From NCBI GenBank assembly GCA_900553945.1, contig USFR01000001.1, positions 124,001 through 188,000 on the forward strand: a stretch of DNA of 64,000 nucleotides, read 5' to 3'. Positions 52,011 to 62,400 of the stretch are shown here, piece by piece. The translations under genes and the position numbers were made by a program. The DNA comes from an uncultured Clostridium sp. (GTDB taxonomy: Bacteria; Bacillota; Clostridia; TANB77; CAG-508). The notes under the pieces were generated by a model. The model was not told the DNA's origin, searched no databases, and saw nothing but the letters and a program-made list of their open reading frames with translations. The number at the start of each line of letters is the position of its first letter. Positions within the stretch are counted from its first letter, which is position 1.

Positions 52011-52024
52011 ACAAATTACTATTT
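52011..52024. repeat. Cargo-flanking dyad element, A form, start of block 2
   Basis: acaaattactattt, identical to the copy upstream of erm (36107-36120), 29 bases before the start at 51981. Confidence 0.55.
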
Positions 52025-52056
52025 GATGAAATCATTATAGCATAAATTTAATTTTT

Positions 52057-55000
52057 TTAACATCTTTCTGGAGAATTTTTATCAGGAGATTTATCTTGTT
52101 TTTCTTCTTTTTCATCTCCCAACATTTCATGTTCATTTTCATTTATTTTTAATTCTGCATTTATTTCTTCTAGTTTTCGTAACTTTTCTTGTAACTCTTG
52201 TTCTTTAGGAAATTCCTTTTGAGATTCTTGTTTCGCATTTTCTAATTGAAAATATGTATTATCTAATAAATCTCTTTCGTGAGGAATATCTTTTGCAATA
52301 TTCTCTAAACAATTATTTATTCTTGTTATATTTCCTAAACTATCTACTCCTAAATCAATAGAATAACTAAATTTATTTTTTAGTTTTAATCTAACATTTC
52401 TAGTTATTGAATCAAAACTAATCTCCATTGTAAAGCCTCTATATTCTCCAATTTCTCGTGTTTCCATACTTTTTAAATCATTTATACTTTGCAATAATCT
52501 CTTTCCTGCCTCTTGTTTTTCAGTATAAATCATTCCGTTTATTTTCATAGGAGAAAAGCCATCTGCATTAGGTTTAGTATATTCTTGTAATTTAATTGTA
52601 TCTTCTTCCATTGCTCCAATTTTATTATTAAGTCTTGCTATTTCTTCTGGAAAGTATTTTATAATTTTATCTTGCAATGAGTATTTTTGATTCATAAAAT
52701 CTTGTTTTAATAATTTTAGTTTTGCTACATCAGTATCTAACGAGGTTTTTTCTAATATTTTAGGATTACCTGTTGCTAATGCTTTTATTTCTCCATAAGT
52801 AAGTGCTTTGTCATCAATATCTTCCATTGTTCTTGCAGGAGTCTTTGATGTCATTATTTGAGAAATGAATTTTTGCTTTTGCTCTACTAATTGATACATA
52901 TAACTATCAAATGTCTTTTCAGTAACATAAGAATATACATATACTTTTTTGTTTTCATTCCCCTGTCTAATCATTCTTCCATTTCGTTGAGTCAAATCAG
53001 AAGGTTTCCATGCACAATCTAAATGATGAGTTGCAATTAACTTATCTTGAACATTAGTACCTGCACCCATTTTTTGAGTTGAACCCATTAACACTCTAAC
53101 TTGTCCTTTTCTTACTTTACTAAATAATTCTTTCTTTTTAACCTCATTATCTGCCTCATGAATAAAAGCTATTTCATCAGGTGGAATACCTTTTTGAATT
53201 AGCTTTTTCTTTAATTCATTATATACATCTGTAAATTCTTCTTTTTCATATCCTTTCAAGTCTTTTGGAGTTGATAAATCACAGAATACAAGTTGTGTTG
53301 ATTTCTTATCACTATTTTCATTCCATATTCTATAAACATTTTCTACACATGAATTTACTTTGCTACTTTCCGAATCTGGTAATAAAGGATTCATAAGTCT
53401 TTGGTCTAGTGCAAGTTTTCTCCCCTCATTTGTAATTTTAAGCATATTATCTTCTGTTGCATCAACTGTTCCTGACCTTATTTTCTCTGCTCTTTCTCCT
53501 AAAGCCTTTACCATTTCTTGTTGTATTTCACTAGGTTTTACTACTACATTTATATTTTCAAATTCTGGTGTTGGCAAATTTAATGTTTCAGCAGTTTGAA
53601 TATCTGCTACTTCTTTAAACATAGACATTAGCTCTGGTAAATTGTGAAATTTTGCAAATCTTGTTTTTGCCCTATATCCTGTACCCTCTGGTGCAAGTTC
53701 TATTGCAGTTACTGTTTCTCCAAATGTACTTGCCCAATTATCAAAATGTTCTAAACTATTTTCTTTTAATCCAGAATATTGTAAATATCTTTGCATTGTA
53801 TAAAGTTCTGCCATTGAGTTACTTACTGGTGTTCCAGTAGCAAATACAGAACCTTTGCCTCCTGTAATTTCATCTAAATATCTACATTTCATAAAAAGGT
53901 CGGAAGATTTTTGTGCTTCAGTTTGTGCTATTCCACCTACATTACGCATTTTCGTATATAAAAACAAATTCTTATAATTATGAGCTTCATCAACAAATAA
54001 TTTATCTACACCTAATTCTTCAAATGTTACAACATCATCTTTTCTTTCTTCCTTATGTAATTTCTCTAATCTAGTTTCTAATGATTTTCTTGTTTTCTCC
54101 ATTTGTTTAATAGTATAGTTTTCTCCTCTGTTTGATTTTTCAGAGGCAATTCCTTTTGTAATATCACTTATTTGTTCTTCTAATAATGCAATTTGTCTTT
54201 CTATTGACATTGGTATTCTTTCAAATTGTGAATGTCCAATAATTACTGCATCAAATTCTCCTGTTGCTATCCTACTACAAAATTTCTTTCTATTTTTGGT
54301 TTCAAAGTCTTTTTTAGTAGCAACTAAAATATTGGCACTTGGATAAAGTTGCAAAAACTCACTTGCAAACTGCTCTATAATATGATTTGGAACTACAAAT
54401 AAAGACTTATTACATAAGCCTAAACGCTTACTTTCCATTGCAGCTGCAACCATCTCAAAAGTCTTTCCTGCACCTACTTCATGTGCTAATAATGTGTTAT
54501 TACCATATAAAACATGTGCTACTGCATTAAGTTGATGAGTTCTTAATTTTATCTCTGGATTCATTCCTACAAAACCTATATGAGAGCCATCATATTCTCT
54601 TGGTCTTATGCAATTAAATTTATCATTATAAAGTCTTACTAAATGATTTCTTCTTTCTGGATCTTCCCATACCCAATTTAAGAATGCTTCTTTTATTGCG
54701 TCTTGTTTACTACAAGCTATTGCAGTTTCTTTTCTGTTTAATACTCTTTGTTTTCTGCCCTCATCATCTATAAATGTATCAAATATTTTTACATCTTTTA
54801 GATTAAGTGTCTGCTCTATTATTTTATATGCATTTATTCTTGATGTACCATAAGTTGTATATGCTTTTACATTGTTTCTATCATTACTTTTTCCATCAAT
54901 ATACCATTCAGCAGTTATATTAGAATATTTAACATGAATATCCCATCTGTTATAACTTGGTGTATCTAATAATTCAAAAATAAACTTTCTAATGATTTCT

Positions 55001-58000
55001 GGAGGTATCCATGTTGAGCCTAACTTAATTCCAATTTCACTTGCAGTAAGGTCTTTTGGAATAACCTCTTTTAATTTTTCAACATTTATATTAAAACTAG
55101 AATCTTCTTTTGCAAATTGTTCTGCAACTTTTAGTTTTTCTCTAACATTACCAGATAAATATTCATCAGCAGTTACCCAATTGTTTGTATTTTCATAATC
55201 AGGTACTTTAAATATAACACCCTCTAAACTATTTATTATTTCTTCTTTGTCTATCTTACATAATTGTTGCATATAATCTAAATCAACTTTTGCCTTATCT
55301 TGTATAGATAAAATCAAAGCCTCATCTGGAGTATCTACTTGTAATACTTTCTTTTTAGCTTTTATAGTTCTTTTGCTAAATATATCAGCTTTTCCTACAA
55401 ATTTACCCTCTCCATCTATCTTTTCAAGTGAGCATAATAAGAAATAACTACTATCATTAGAAAATGCTGTTTCATTTGCTCTTGAATTTATTAAGCCATA
55501 TTCTTTTGTAAATCTATCATATAATTCATTTAATTTTGCTTGTGCAATATGAATTTCCTCATTTGAATAATCTTCCATTTGAAAATCTATCAGTTCTCTT
55601 ACTTGTTCTCTTAACAAAATTAAGCCTTTTATTCTATTTTGTGCCGTTAAAGGTAACTCATCTTGTAATATCATTTTTGAATTTTCTCTAAAATACAATT
55701 TATCATCTACTATTGCATAAGAATAATTCTTAACAGTTGGAATTGCAGGTATTGATGTGTCTTCTTGTTCAATTTCATTTTCAATACTATTATTCTGTAA
55801 TTCTCCATGTATATTAGTTATCGCATAATTTAATTGTTCTTCTAAATTTGTGTCTTCTTCTGCTTTACAAGTTGAATCATAGCCATAAGCAGTAGATACC
55901 ATTTCCATTTTTCCTAATATCATATCTGGATTATCTACAAAATATTTATTCATTGTAATATTGTTTTCATCTCTATCAAGATATACCCAATCTGGCATTA
56001 TATCGGTCAAATTTTCTCTTTTTTGTAAGAAGATAATATCTGATGTTACTTTTGTTCCTGCATTCTTTGTAAAAGTATTATCTGGTAATCTAATAGCACC
56101 TAAAAGGTCTGCTCTTTGTGCTAAATACTTTCTAACCTCTGGACTTGCTTTATCCATTGTTCCTTTTGAAGTAATAAATGCAATTACTCCTCCTGGTCTA
56201 ACTTTATCTAAAGTTTTAGCAAAGAAATAATCGTGTATTAGAAAATTATTTTTATCATATCTTTTATCATTAACTTTGAAATCTCCAAATGGCACATTTC
56301 CTATTGCTATATCAAAAAACGAGTCTGGTAAATCTGCTTTTTCATAACCTTGAACTTTAATATTTGCTTTTTGATATAATTGTTTTGCTATCTTACCACT
56401 TATGGAATCAAGTTCTACTCCATATAGTTTTGAACTTTGCATTTCTTGTGGCAACATTCCTAAAAAATTTCCTGTACCACAACTTGGTTCAAGAATATTT
56501 GCTTGTTCTACTCCCATATTTTTTAATGCGTTATATATTGCATTTATAACTATTGGTGGTGTGTAAAAAGCTGTTAATGTAGATGCTCTTGCTGATTTAT
56601 ATTCATCATCTGTAAGTATTTCTTTTAGCTCGTTATATTCTTTACTCCAGTTATCTTTATTTTCATCAAATACATCTGGAAGTCCACCCCAACCAACATA
56701 TTTCGATAAAATTTCTTGTTCTTCTTTATTTGCTAGTCTATTTTCATCTTCTAACTTATGTAAAAGTTTTATTGCCTCTATATTTTTTCTTACTTTTTCT
56801 TTTTGAGTTCCTTCTCCTAATTGATTATCATTTATATTAAAATTTATCTTTTCTATTTGCGATATTTTAAAATTTGAGTTATTTGTTTGAGGTTCATTAT
56901 TTTCTTTATGTTTTGTGTGTTCCAAATATTCTTCTTCAAATAATTCCTCTAATTTACTTATAATTTCATCTTTACTCTGATTTTTATCAAACCATAATAT
57001 TTCTTCAATTATACTTTCCCATGAATTATCATCTTGTTTAGTTCCATATTCTATTGTTGCAATACCATCAGTATAATGTAATTCTACACAATTTTTATTA
57101 TTTATAACTCTAGCAACAGTATATGATTTATCTTCTTCCATATTTTTAATATCATCTATTACAAAATATGCCTCATAATCTTCAGGATTAGCAAATTCTG
57201 ATTTTCTAATAATTTTATCTGTTTCTTCCTCTAAATTATCAATAAAATCTTGACTAACTTCTTCTAAATTCTCATTTGTTAATTCTTCTATGTCTGTAAA
57301 TTCTGCTAATCTTTTTCTAATGCCCATTAAAGTTTGATTTTCTACATTATCAGAATATTCTAATAATCCTCCGTCTTGTTCCACTCCATATTTGTCATAT
57401 ATTGCATAATAATATCCCTCATCATTTGTATGAAAATGAAAGTAATTTCCATTACTCAACTTATAATTTTTTTCAATATTTATACTAGATATATCTATAA
57501 AATCATTTGTATTTTCTTTTAACCCTCTATCTAGCATCCATTTTTCTTTTTCATAGTCATTTTCTAGCCATTCTTGATATTTTATTTTTTCTTCATCATT
57601 AAAATATCTATCTAATCTAATAATTTCTTTAAGCCTTTGTTCAACATTACTCCAATTTATTAGTAGCTCTACTCTATCATCTTTATAGCCTTTATATAAC
57701 TTTATTCCTTTGCTATCATGCTCTTGTCCAAAATCTGCACCAGAATATGCAGAACTTGAACCTCCTATTCCATATTCATGTTTTAGAAATATTATATTTT
57801 CTTTTGCTGATAAACTTCTTTTAAATTGTTCATAAATTCTATATTTGCTATGTGAAAAATTACTGCCCTCAATAAGTGTTTTATCTATCATTTCTTGAGT
57901 AAAAGAAAAAGCAGGAGTATTTTCTACTTCTGCTTGTGCTTGAATACTATTTATTTGTGTATCTACACTTGGTAATTCCTTAATTGGTGGTACATAGGTA

Positions 58001-59205
58001 TCTTCAAAAAGATTTAATTGTAAATTAGCTCTGACATTATCATTTCTTCGGCTTGGTTCTTTATTGAGTTCATTGATTGTACCCAACTCATTTGATTCTC
58101 TCTTTTCATTTCCTCTGTTATTTGATTCTTCTCTGCTAGACTTGTTATTATCTGTTTCATTCTCTTTTGGGCTGTTTGCTCTATTTCTCCTAAATGTTCT
58201 TCCATCTTGCCATCTAACATTAATTCCTCGTATAACCCTCTTTTGTGTTCTTTTAGGAATTTCTCCCTCATTCTTGAGAATCTCCCCTGTGCCATTTTCT
58301 TCGTTTTTGGTAATGCTACTTGTGGTATTTGGTAATCTCCCATTTGATTGTATGTTAATTCTATCATAATCATTTCTCCCTTCATTATTTTTTTCTTCAT
58401 TATTATGATAATTTATTTTTTCATTATTAACAAATGTACGATTTGTTAATTTATAATTTTTTTCATAATTTATAACACTAGAATAGATTTCTCTTAATTC
58501 TTGTTCTGCAATATCACTTATTGCTGCACCTAATCTTGAAACAACTCTTTTATTATTAAAACTACTAATCATTTCAAAATCCGATACATTAAAATGTTCT
58601 GTTGGATCAATGCCACATCTTTTCATTGCCATATATGATATTGATTTTGCAAGTAATACAATAAAGTTTCCCTCTAAATCTATATCTTGCATTCCCTCTA
58701 ACAAGCTACCATCTAAAACTTCTTTTAAATCAACTAAATAATCTTGATAATTATCTTCAACTAAATTTATAGATGCTGAATATATTGCTTCTGATAAATT
58801 AGATTTAACTTCTAAATTCCCAAAACTATTTTCTAGTGTTTCTATAATTCCATTTTCATAAGAAGGTTTTATTTCCCATAACTTAAAATCTTTATTTATA
58901 CCACTATGTGTATCTGAAATATCAAAAACATGTCTTAATACATTTCTGCCATTTTCCATTGATAATAAGGCAATACCTTTTGCACCCTTATTAACCCATC
59001 TTCGTAATTTTTTATTCCAAGTTTCTATATCTGCACAAGCAGTAGCATTTGGTTTTTGAGCATATATTAACACTTGCTCATTAAAAGAATATTTGTAATT
59101 GTTACTCGCCGTATTTAAAAACTTAATCCAACTTTCTCCATTTTGAGTAATTTCTTTCAATGTTTCACTTGCCATTTCATTTATTAGTTGATATTTATTC
59201 GCCAT
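52057..59205 (-). CDS. Giant DNA methylase / SNF2-type helicase of the ICE
   Basis: A 2382-residue protein typical of Tn1549-like elements. N-terminal ArdC-like part (residues 1-120, YSFNEQVLIYAQKPNATACA), a low-complexity linker (about 270-410), charged regions, an adenine methyltransferase with the motif NVPFG in place of NPPY (near 972) and SAM region ILEPSCGTGNFLG, then a helicase: Walker A AHEVGAGKTFEMVAAA (near 1577), VDEAHNYKN (near 1740), ATGTPVSNS, and C-terminal motifs GAGTNVQDK and RNGRMIRQGN (2050-2080). It probably protects or processes the incoming DNA. The linker overlaps a TnpV-like frame. Confidence 0.92.
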   Translation of the reverse strand: MANKYQLINEMASETLKEITQNGESWIKFLNTASNNYKYSFNEQVLIYAQKPNATACADIETWNKKLRRWVNKGAKGIALLSMENGRNVLRHVFDISDTHSGINKDFKLWEIKPSYENGIIETLENSFGNLEVKSNLSEAIYSASINLVEDNYQDYLVDLKEVLDGSLLEGMQDIDLEGNFIVLLAKSISYMAMKRCGIDPTEHFNVSDFEMISSFNNKRVVSRLGAAISDIAEQELREIYSSVINYEKNYKLTNRTFVNNEKINYHNNEEKNNEGRNDYDRINIQSNGRLPNTTSSITKNEENGTGEILKNEGEIPKRTQKRVIRGINVRWQDGRTFRRNRANSPKENETDNNKSSREESNNRGNEKRESNELGTINELNKEPSRRNDNVRANLQLNLFEDTYVPPIKELPSVDTQINSIQAQAEVENTPAFSFTQEMIDKTLIEGSNFSHSKYRIYEQFKRSLSAKENIIFLKHEYGIGGSSSAYSGADFGQEHDSKGIKLYKGYKDDRVELLINWSNVEQRLKEIIRLDRYFNDEEKIKYQEWLENDYEKEKWMLDRGLKENTNDFIDISSINIEKNYKLSNGNYFHFHTNDEGYYYAIYDKYGVEQDGGLLEYSDNVENQTLMGIRKRLAEFTDIEELTNENLEEVSQDFIDNLEEETDKIIRKSEFANPEDYEAYFVIDDIKNMEEDKSYTVARVINNKNCVELHYTDGIATIEYGTKQDDNSWESIIEEILWFDKNQSKDEIISKLEELFEEEYLEHTKHKENNEPQTNNSNFKISQIEKINFNINDNQLGEGTQKEKVRKNIEAIKLLHKLEDENRLANKEEQEILSKYVGWGGLPDVFDENKDNWSKEYNELKEILTDDEYKSARASTLTAFYTPPIVINAIYNALKNMGVEQANILEPSCGTGNFLGMLPQEMQSSKLYGVELDSISGKIAKQLYQKANIKVQGYEKADLPDSFFDIAIGNVPFGDFKVNDKRYDKNNFLIHDYFFAKTLDKVRPGGVIAFITSKGTMDKASPEVRKYLAQRADLLGAIRLPDNTFTKNAGTKVTSDIIFLQKRENLTDIMPDWVYLDRDENNITMNKYFVDNPDMILGKMEMVSTAYGYDSTCKAEEDTNLEEQLNYAITNIHGELQNNSIENEIEQEDTSIPAIPTVKNYSYAIVDDKLYFRENSKMILQDELPLTAQNRIKGLILLREQVRELIDFQMEDYSNEEIHIAQAKLNELYDRFTKEYGLINSRANETAFSNDSSYFLLCSLEKIDGEGKFVGKADIFSKRTIKAKKKVLQVDTPDEALILSIQDKAKVDLDYMQQLCKIDKEEIINSLEGVIFKVPDYENTNNWVTADEYLSGNVREKLKVAEQFAKEDSSFNINVEKLKEVIPKDLTASEIGIKLGSTWIPPEIIRKFIFELLDTPSYNRWDIHVKYSNITAEWYIDGKSNDRNNVKAYTTYGTSRINAYKIIEQTLNLKDVKIFDTFIDDEGRKQRVLNRKETAIACSKQDAIKEAFLNWVWEDPERRNHLVRLYNDKFNCIRPREYDGSHIGFVGMNPEIKLRTHQLNAVAHVLYGNNTLLAHEVGAGKTFEMVAAAMESKRLGLCNKSLFVVPNHIIEQFASEFLQLYPSANILVATKKDFETKNRKKFCSRIATGEFDAVIIGHSQFERIPMSIERQIALLEEQISDITKGIASEKSNRGENYTIKQMEKTRKSLETRLEKLHKEERKDDVVTFEELGVDKLFVDEAHNYKNLFLYTKMRNVGGIAQTEAQKSSDLFMKCRYLDEITGGKGSVFATGTPVSNSMAELYTMQRYLQYSGLKENSLEHFDNWASTFGETVTAIELAPEGTGYRAKTRFAKFHNLPELMSMFKEVADIQTAETLNLPTPEFENINVVVKPSEIQQEMVKALGERAEKIRSGTVDATEDNMLKITNEGRKLALDQRLMNPLLPDSESSKVNSCVENVYRIWNENSDKKSTQLVFCDLSTPKDLKGYEKEEFTDVYNELKKKLIQKGIPPDEIAFIHEADNEVKKKELFSKVRKGQVRVLMGSTQKMGAGTNVQDKLIATHHLDCAWKPSDLTQRNGRMIRQGNENKKVYVYSYVTEKTFDSYMYQLVEQKQKFISQIMTSKTPARTMEDIDDKALTYGEIKALATGNPKILEKTSLDTDVAKLKLLKQDFMNQKYSLQDKIIKYFPEEIARLNNKIGAMEEDTIKLQEYTKPNADGFSPMKINGMIYTEKQEAGKRLLQSINDLKSMETREIGEYRGFTMEISFDSITRNVRLKLKNKFSYSIDLGVDSLGNITRINNCLENIAKDIPHERDLLDNTYFQLENAKQESQKEFPKEQELQEKLRKLEEINAELKINENEHEMLGDEKEEKQDKSPDKNSPERC
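58014..58367 (-). CDS. TnpV-like protein nested in the helicase gene
   Basis: A 117-residue frame on the same strand but another frame than the helicase, matching the TnpV family: MIELTYNQMGDYQIPQVALP at the start, EEHLGEIEQTAQKRM in the middle, MSWVQSMNSIKNQAEEMIM and the closing ELIYN. The ATG at 58367 has AAGGGAG eight bases upstream. Overlap with helicase residues 280-397, a low-complexity stretch. TnpV is named from Tn4451 and has no known function. Conserved start, end and ribosome-binding site argue that this is a dual-coding region. Confidence 0.6.
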   Translation of the reverse strand: MIELTYNQMGDYQIPQVALPKTKKMAQGRFSRMREKFLKEHKRGLYEELMLDGKMEEHLGEIEQTAQKRMKQIITSLAEKNQITEEMKRENQMSWVQSMNSIKNQAEEMIMSELIYN

Positions 59206-59422
59206 CGGTTTCCTCCTTTCTCGTTTCTTGATAATTGAAATACCCTATTGTATTATGGTCTTTAATAAACTCTCGTAAAGCAATAATATTCAAAACATCA
59301 GGATCTTTCGTTATTTCTTTTAAATCTTCTATTTTTAAATTTAAAATATCTTTTTCTGTTGATTTTCCAATACTTATTAACTTGTTATATGTTTCCATTC
59401 TTAAGTTTCTTCTTCTAGGCAT
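59195..59422 (-). CDS. Small hypothetical ICE protein (75 residues)
   Basis: A 75-residue charged helical protein (MPRRRNLRMETYNKLISIGK, ALREFIKDHNTIGYFNYQET). It overlaps the helicase gene by 11 bases. Tight coupling to the helicase is the only clue to function; no family is recognised. Confidence 0.5.
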   Translation of the reverse strand: MPRRRNLRMETYNKLISIGKSTEKDILNLKIEDLKEITKDPDVLNIIALREFIKDHNTIGYFNYQETRKEETDGE

Positions 59423-59451
59423 TTCACACCTCCCATTTTTAACAAATTAAA

Positions 59452-59473
59452 GAGAGCTAATAATCTAGCTCTC
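59452..59473 (-). terminator. Terminator after the surface-protein gene
   Basis: Perfect eight-base arms gagagcta / tagctctc with a six-base loop, followed on the minus strand by TTTAATTTG, ten bases after the stop at 59483. Confidence 0.7.
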
Positions 59474-59482
59474 CGTCATTTA

Positions 59483-62400
59483 TTATTTATCTTTATTTTG
59501 TTTACGCTTAATTATATAAGTTATTCCTAGTAAAGATAGAATTATTGCACTAGCAAATAATTTTATTTTGCTTTCAACTCCAGTTTTAGGAACTTCTATC
59601 TTTTTATTTTCAAAAGTAAATTCTATTGTATTTTCAGTTTCTTCTACTTGTGTATCATCTACAAATATACCTTTGTCATTGATTTCAACTTTAACAATTT
59701 TGTTTGATAATTCATAATCTTTTGGTGCTTTTATTTCTTTAATGTAATATGTTCCATATCTTAATTCTTCAAATAAAGCTGTTCCATCTTCTGAATTAGA
59801 TTTAACCTCTTTAATAAGTTTTGTACATTCTGGATCTTCGTATATTGCAAATATGAATTTATCTTTAATAACTTCTTTTGTTTCAGTATCAATCTTAATT
59901 ACCTTTACATTTTTTAGTATTGGCATATCTTTCATTTCTATTTTTTGAGTTTCTTTGTCAGTTGTTACTGTGAATTTTATTTCTTCAGTAATTTCATAAC
60001 CATAAGGAGCAGTAGTTTCTTTTAAGATATATGTTTTACCTTCTTCTAAACCTTTTACTTTATGGGGTTCTTTAGTTGATGTCCATTTATCTATTGTATT
60101 ACCATCTTCATCTGTTACTTCTAATTCTGCACCCTCTAGTTCATTTCCATTTGTTATATCTGTTTTAGTTATTTCTACTAATTTATCAATCATAACTACT
60201 TTTTGTGTTTCTTTATCTGTTGTTACAATAAATTCAACATCAGTTGCTTTTACATAAGAATCTGCAACTATTTCTTCGTGTAATGTATAAGTTTCTCCTT
60301 CAACTAAATTTTTGATTTTGTGTGGTTCTTTACCAGATACCCATTCATCAACTACTTTGTTGTCTTTATCTAGTACTTGAATTGTTGCACCTTCAATTTC
60401 TTCTCCTGCAATATCAACTTTGCTCATTTCTACTATTTTGTCTATCATTTCAACTTTTTGAATATCTTTTTTATTTGTAACTTCAAATTCAACATCTGTT
60501 GCTACAACATATCCATCAGGAGCATATTCTTCATGTAAAATATATTTTTTACCTTCTTCTAGTCCATTTATGTTATGACTTTCTTTTGTAGATGTCCAAC
60601 TATCGATTACATTTCCGTCTTTATCAGTAACAACAATTTCTGCACCCTCAATTTCTTTTCCACCTATATCTGCTTTTGTCATTGTTACTATTTTATCTAT
60701 CATTTTAACTTGTTGTACTTTTGTTGTACTTTCAACTTTAAATTCTATTGTAGAAGCTCTTACATATCCATCAGGTGCAATTTCTTCTTTTAATTTATAA
60801 GTTTTTCCAACTACCAAGCCCTCTATTTTATGAGTCTTTTTAGTAGATGTCCATGTATCAACAACTTTATTATTTTCATCAATAACAGATAATTTTGCAC
60901 CTTCAAGTTCATCATCTCCTGTTACAGATTTTTTAGAAAATTCAAACATTGTTGTATCATTAGATATATCTTTAATATCTTCATATACCTTTGTTGTTAA
61001 GTCTTTTTGTTCAAATTTTACTTCATATTTAGTCCAATTTAAAACTAATCCGTCTAAAGTTTTTGTTTCCTCTAATTCATAAGTTCCCATAGGTAAATTA
61101 TCAACTTTTAAATTACCTTTTTTATCCAAATTATATTTCTTTATTTCTTGACCTTTAGTATATATTTTGCTTCCATCTGCATAATCAATAATATCTTCTT
61201 TTGCAGTAAGTTTGAATTCAATACCTGATAAATCAGAGGTATCAACCAATGATGTGTCAGCATCTTCTCTTAATGCTATTGTTTTATTTATAATTAAAGT
61301 GCCTGTAGGTTGTTCATTTTTCATTAAAACTTCTTTAATAAAATCTTCATCTTGATCTTTATCATAATCTCTTATTCCTTTTATTTCAAAAGTAACTGGT
61401 TTTTCTAATTGTAAGAAACCTTTTGGAGTTTTTATTTCATAAATTGCATAACTTCCAACTGGTAATTGTAAAGGAGTAACAACTGAACCTTTATCATCTT
61501 TGTTATTAGTAAAGCTTTTATCTGGTACTATCATATTATCTGCATTTGTTGTAAATGAAGTATATGTTGTACTACCAATTTTTTGTGAAATTGATTCTCC
61601 TTTTTTCCATATTATTTTTCCTGTTGCTCTATCGTAAATATCTTTTTCAGCTTTTATTTCAAAGGTTGTACTTGTCAATGTAACAACTTTTCCAGTTTTT
61701 AAATCTTTTTTGATTAACTTTATATATGCTTCTAATTGTTCATTATTAACAACAATATGTTTTGTTTTTTGTGGTATTTCTTTTATTTCACTTTCGTCTT
61801 GAGTAATAGAAAAATAGAAATCACTTGCACTTTCATAATCTTTTGGTGTAACTGTTTCCTTAACGATATATTTACCATAAGGTAAGTTCTTTTGTGTGTA
61901 TGCATTACCATCTTTATCAGTTACTAATACATCATAAGTAGGAGCTATTTTTTGAGCTTCTGCAACTCTTTTAGTATCGACATTAACTTTATTTCCGTTT
62001 TCATCAACACCATTCCATACTTCCGCATAAGTGTATCCTTGTGAATATGCTTTTTCTACTGCTGAATTTAATTTAATTGTAAATTCTGCACCTTCAAGAC
62101 CAGGTGTTTCTCCTGAATTTGCTTTTATTCCTGATTTAAAGATGTGTACTCCCATTTTCTTTACATCTTCATTACTTGTAGTCTTATTTGCTATAACTTT
62201 TGTATGTTGGTCTTTATACTCCAAATTTACAGGATATTCCGTTTTATCAAGTAAGTACCCAACAGAAGCTTTATCTTCTTTTACTATATATTTTCCAAGA
62301 GGTAAATCTTCAACAGGTGTTGTGTTGCCAAACTTATCCATTGTTCTTGTTGCTACTAAATCTCCTTTTGAATAATACTTTTTACTTTTAGCTACATTGT

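Noticed and set aside
58064..58369. Plus-strand 101-codon ORF
   Set aside because: Antisense to the helicase/TnpV overlap; hydrophobic low-complexity sequence, unlike the TnpV frame, which has a family match and a ribosome-binding site.
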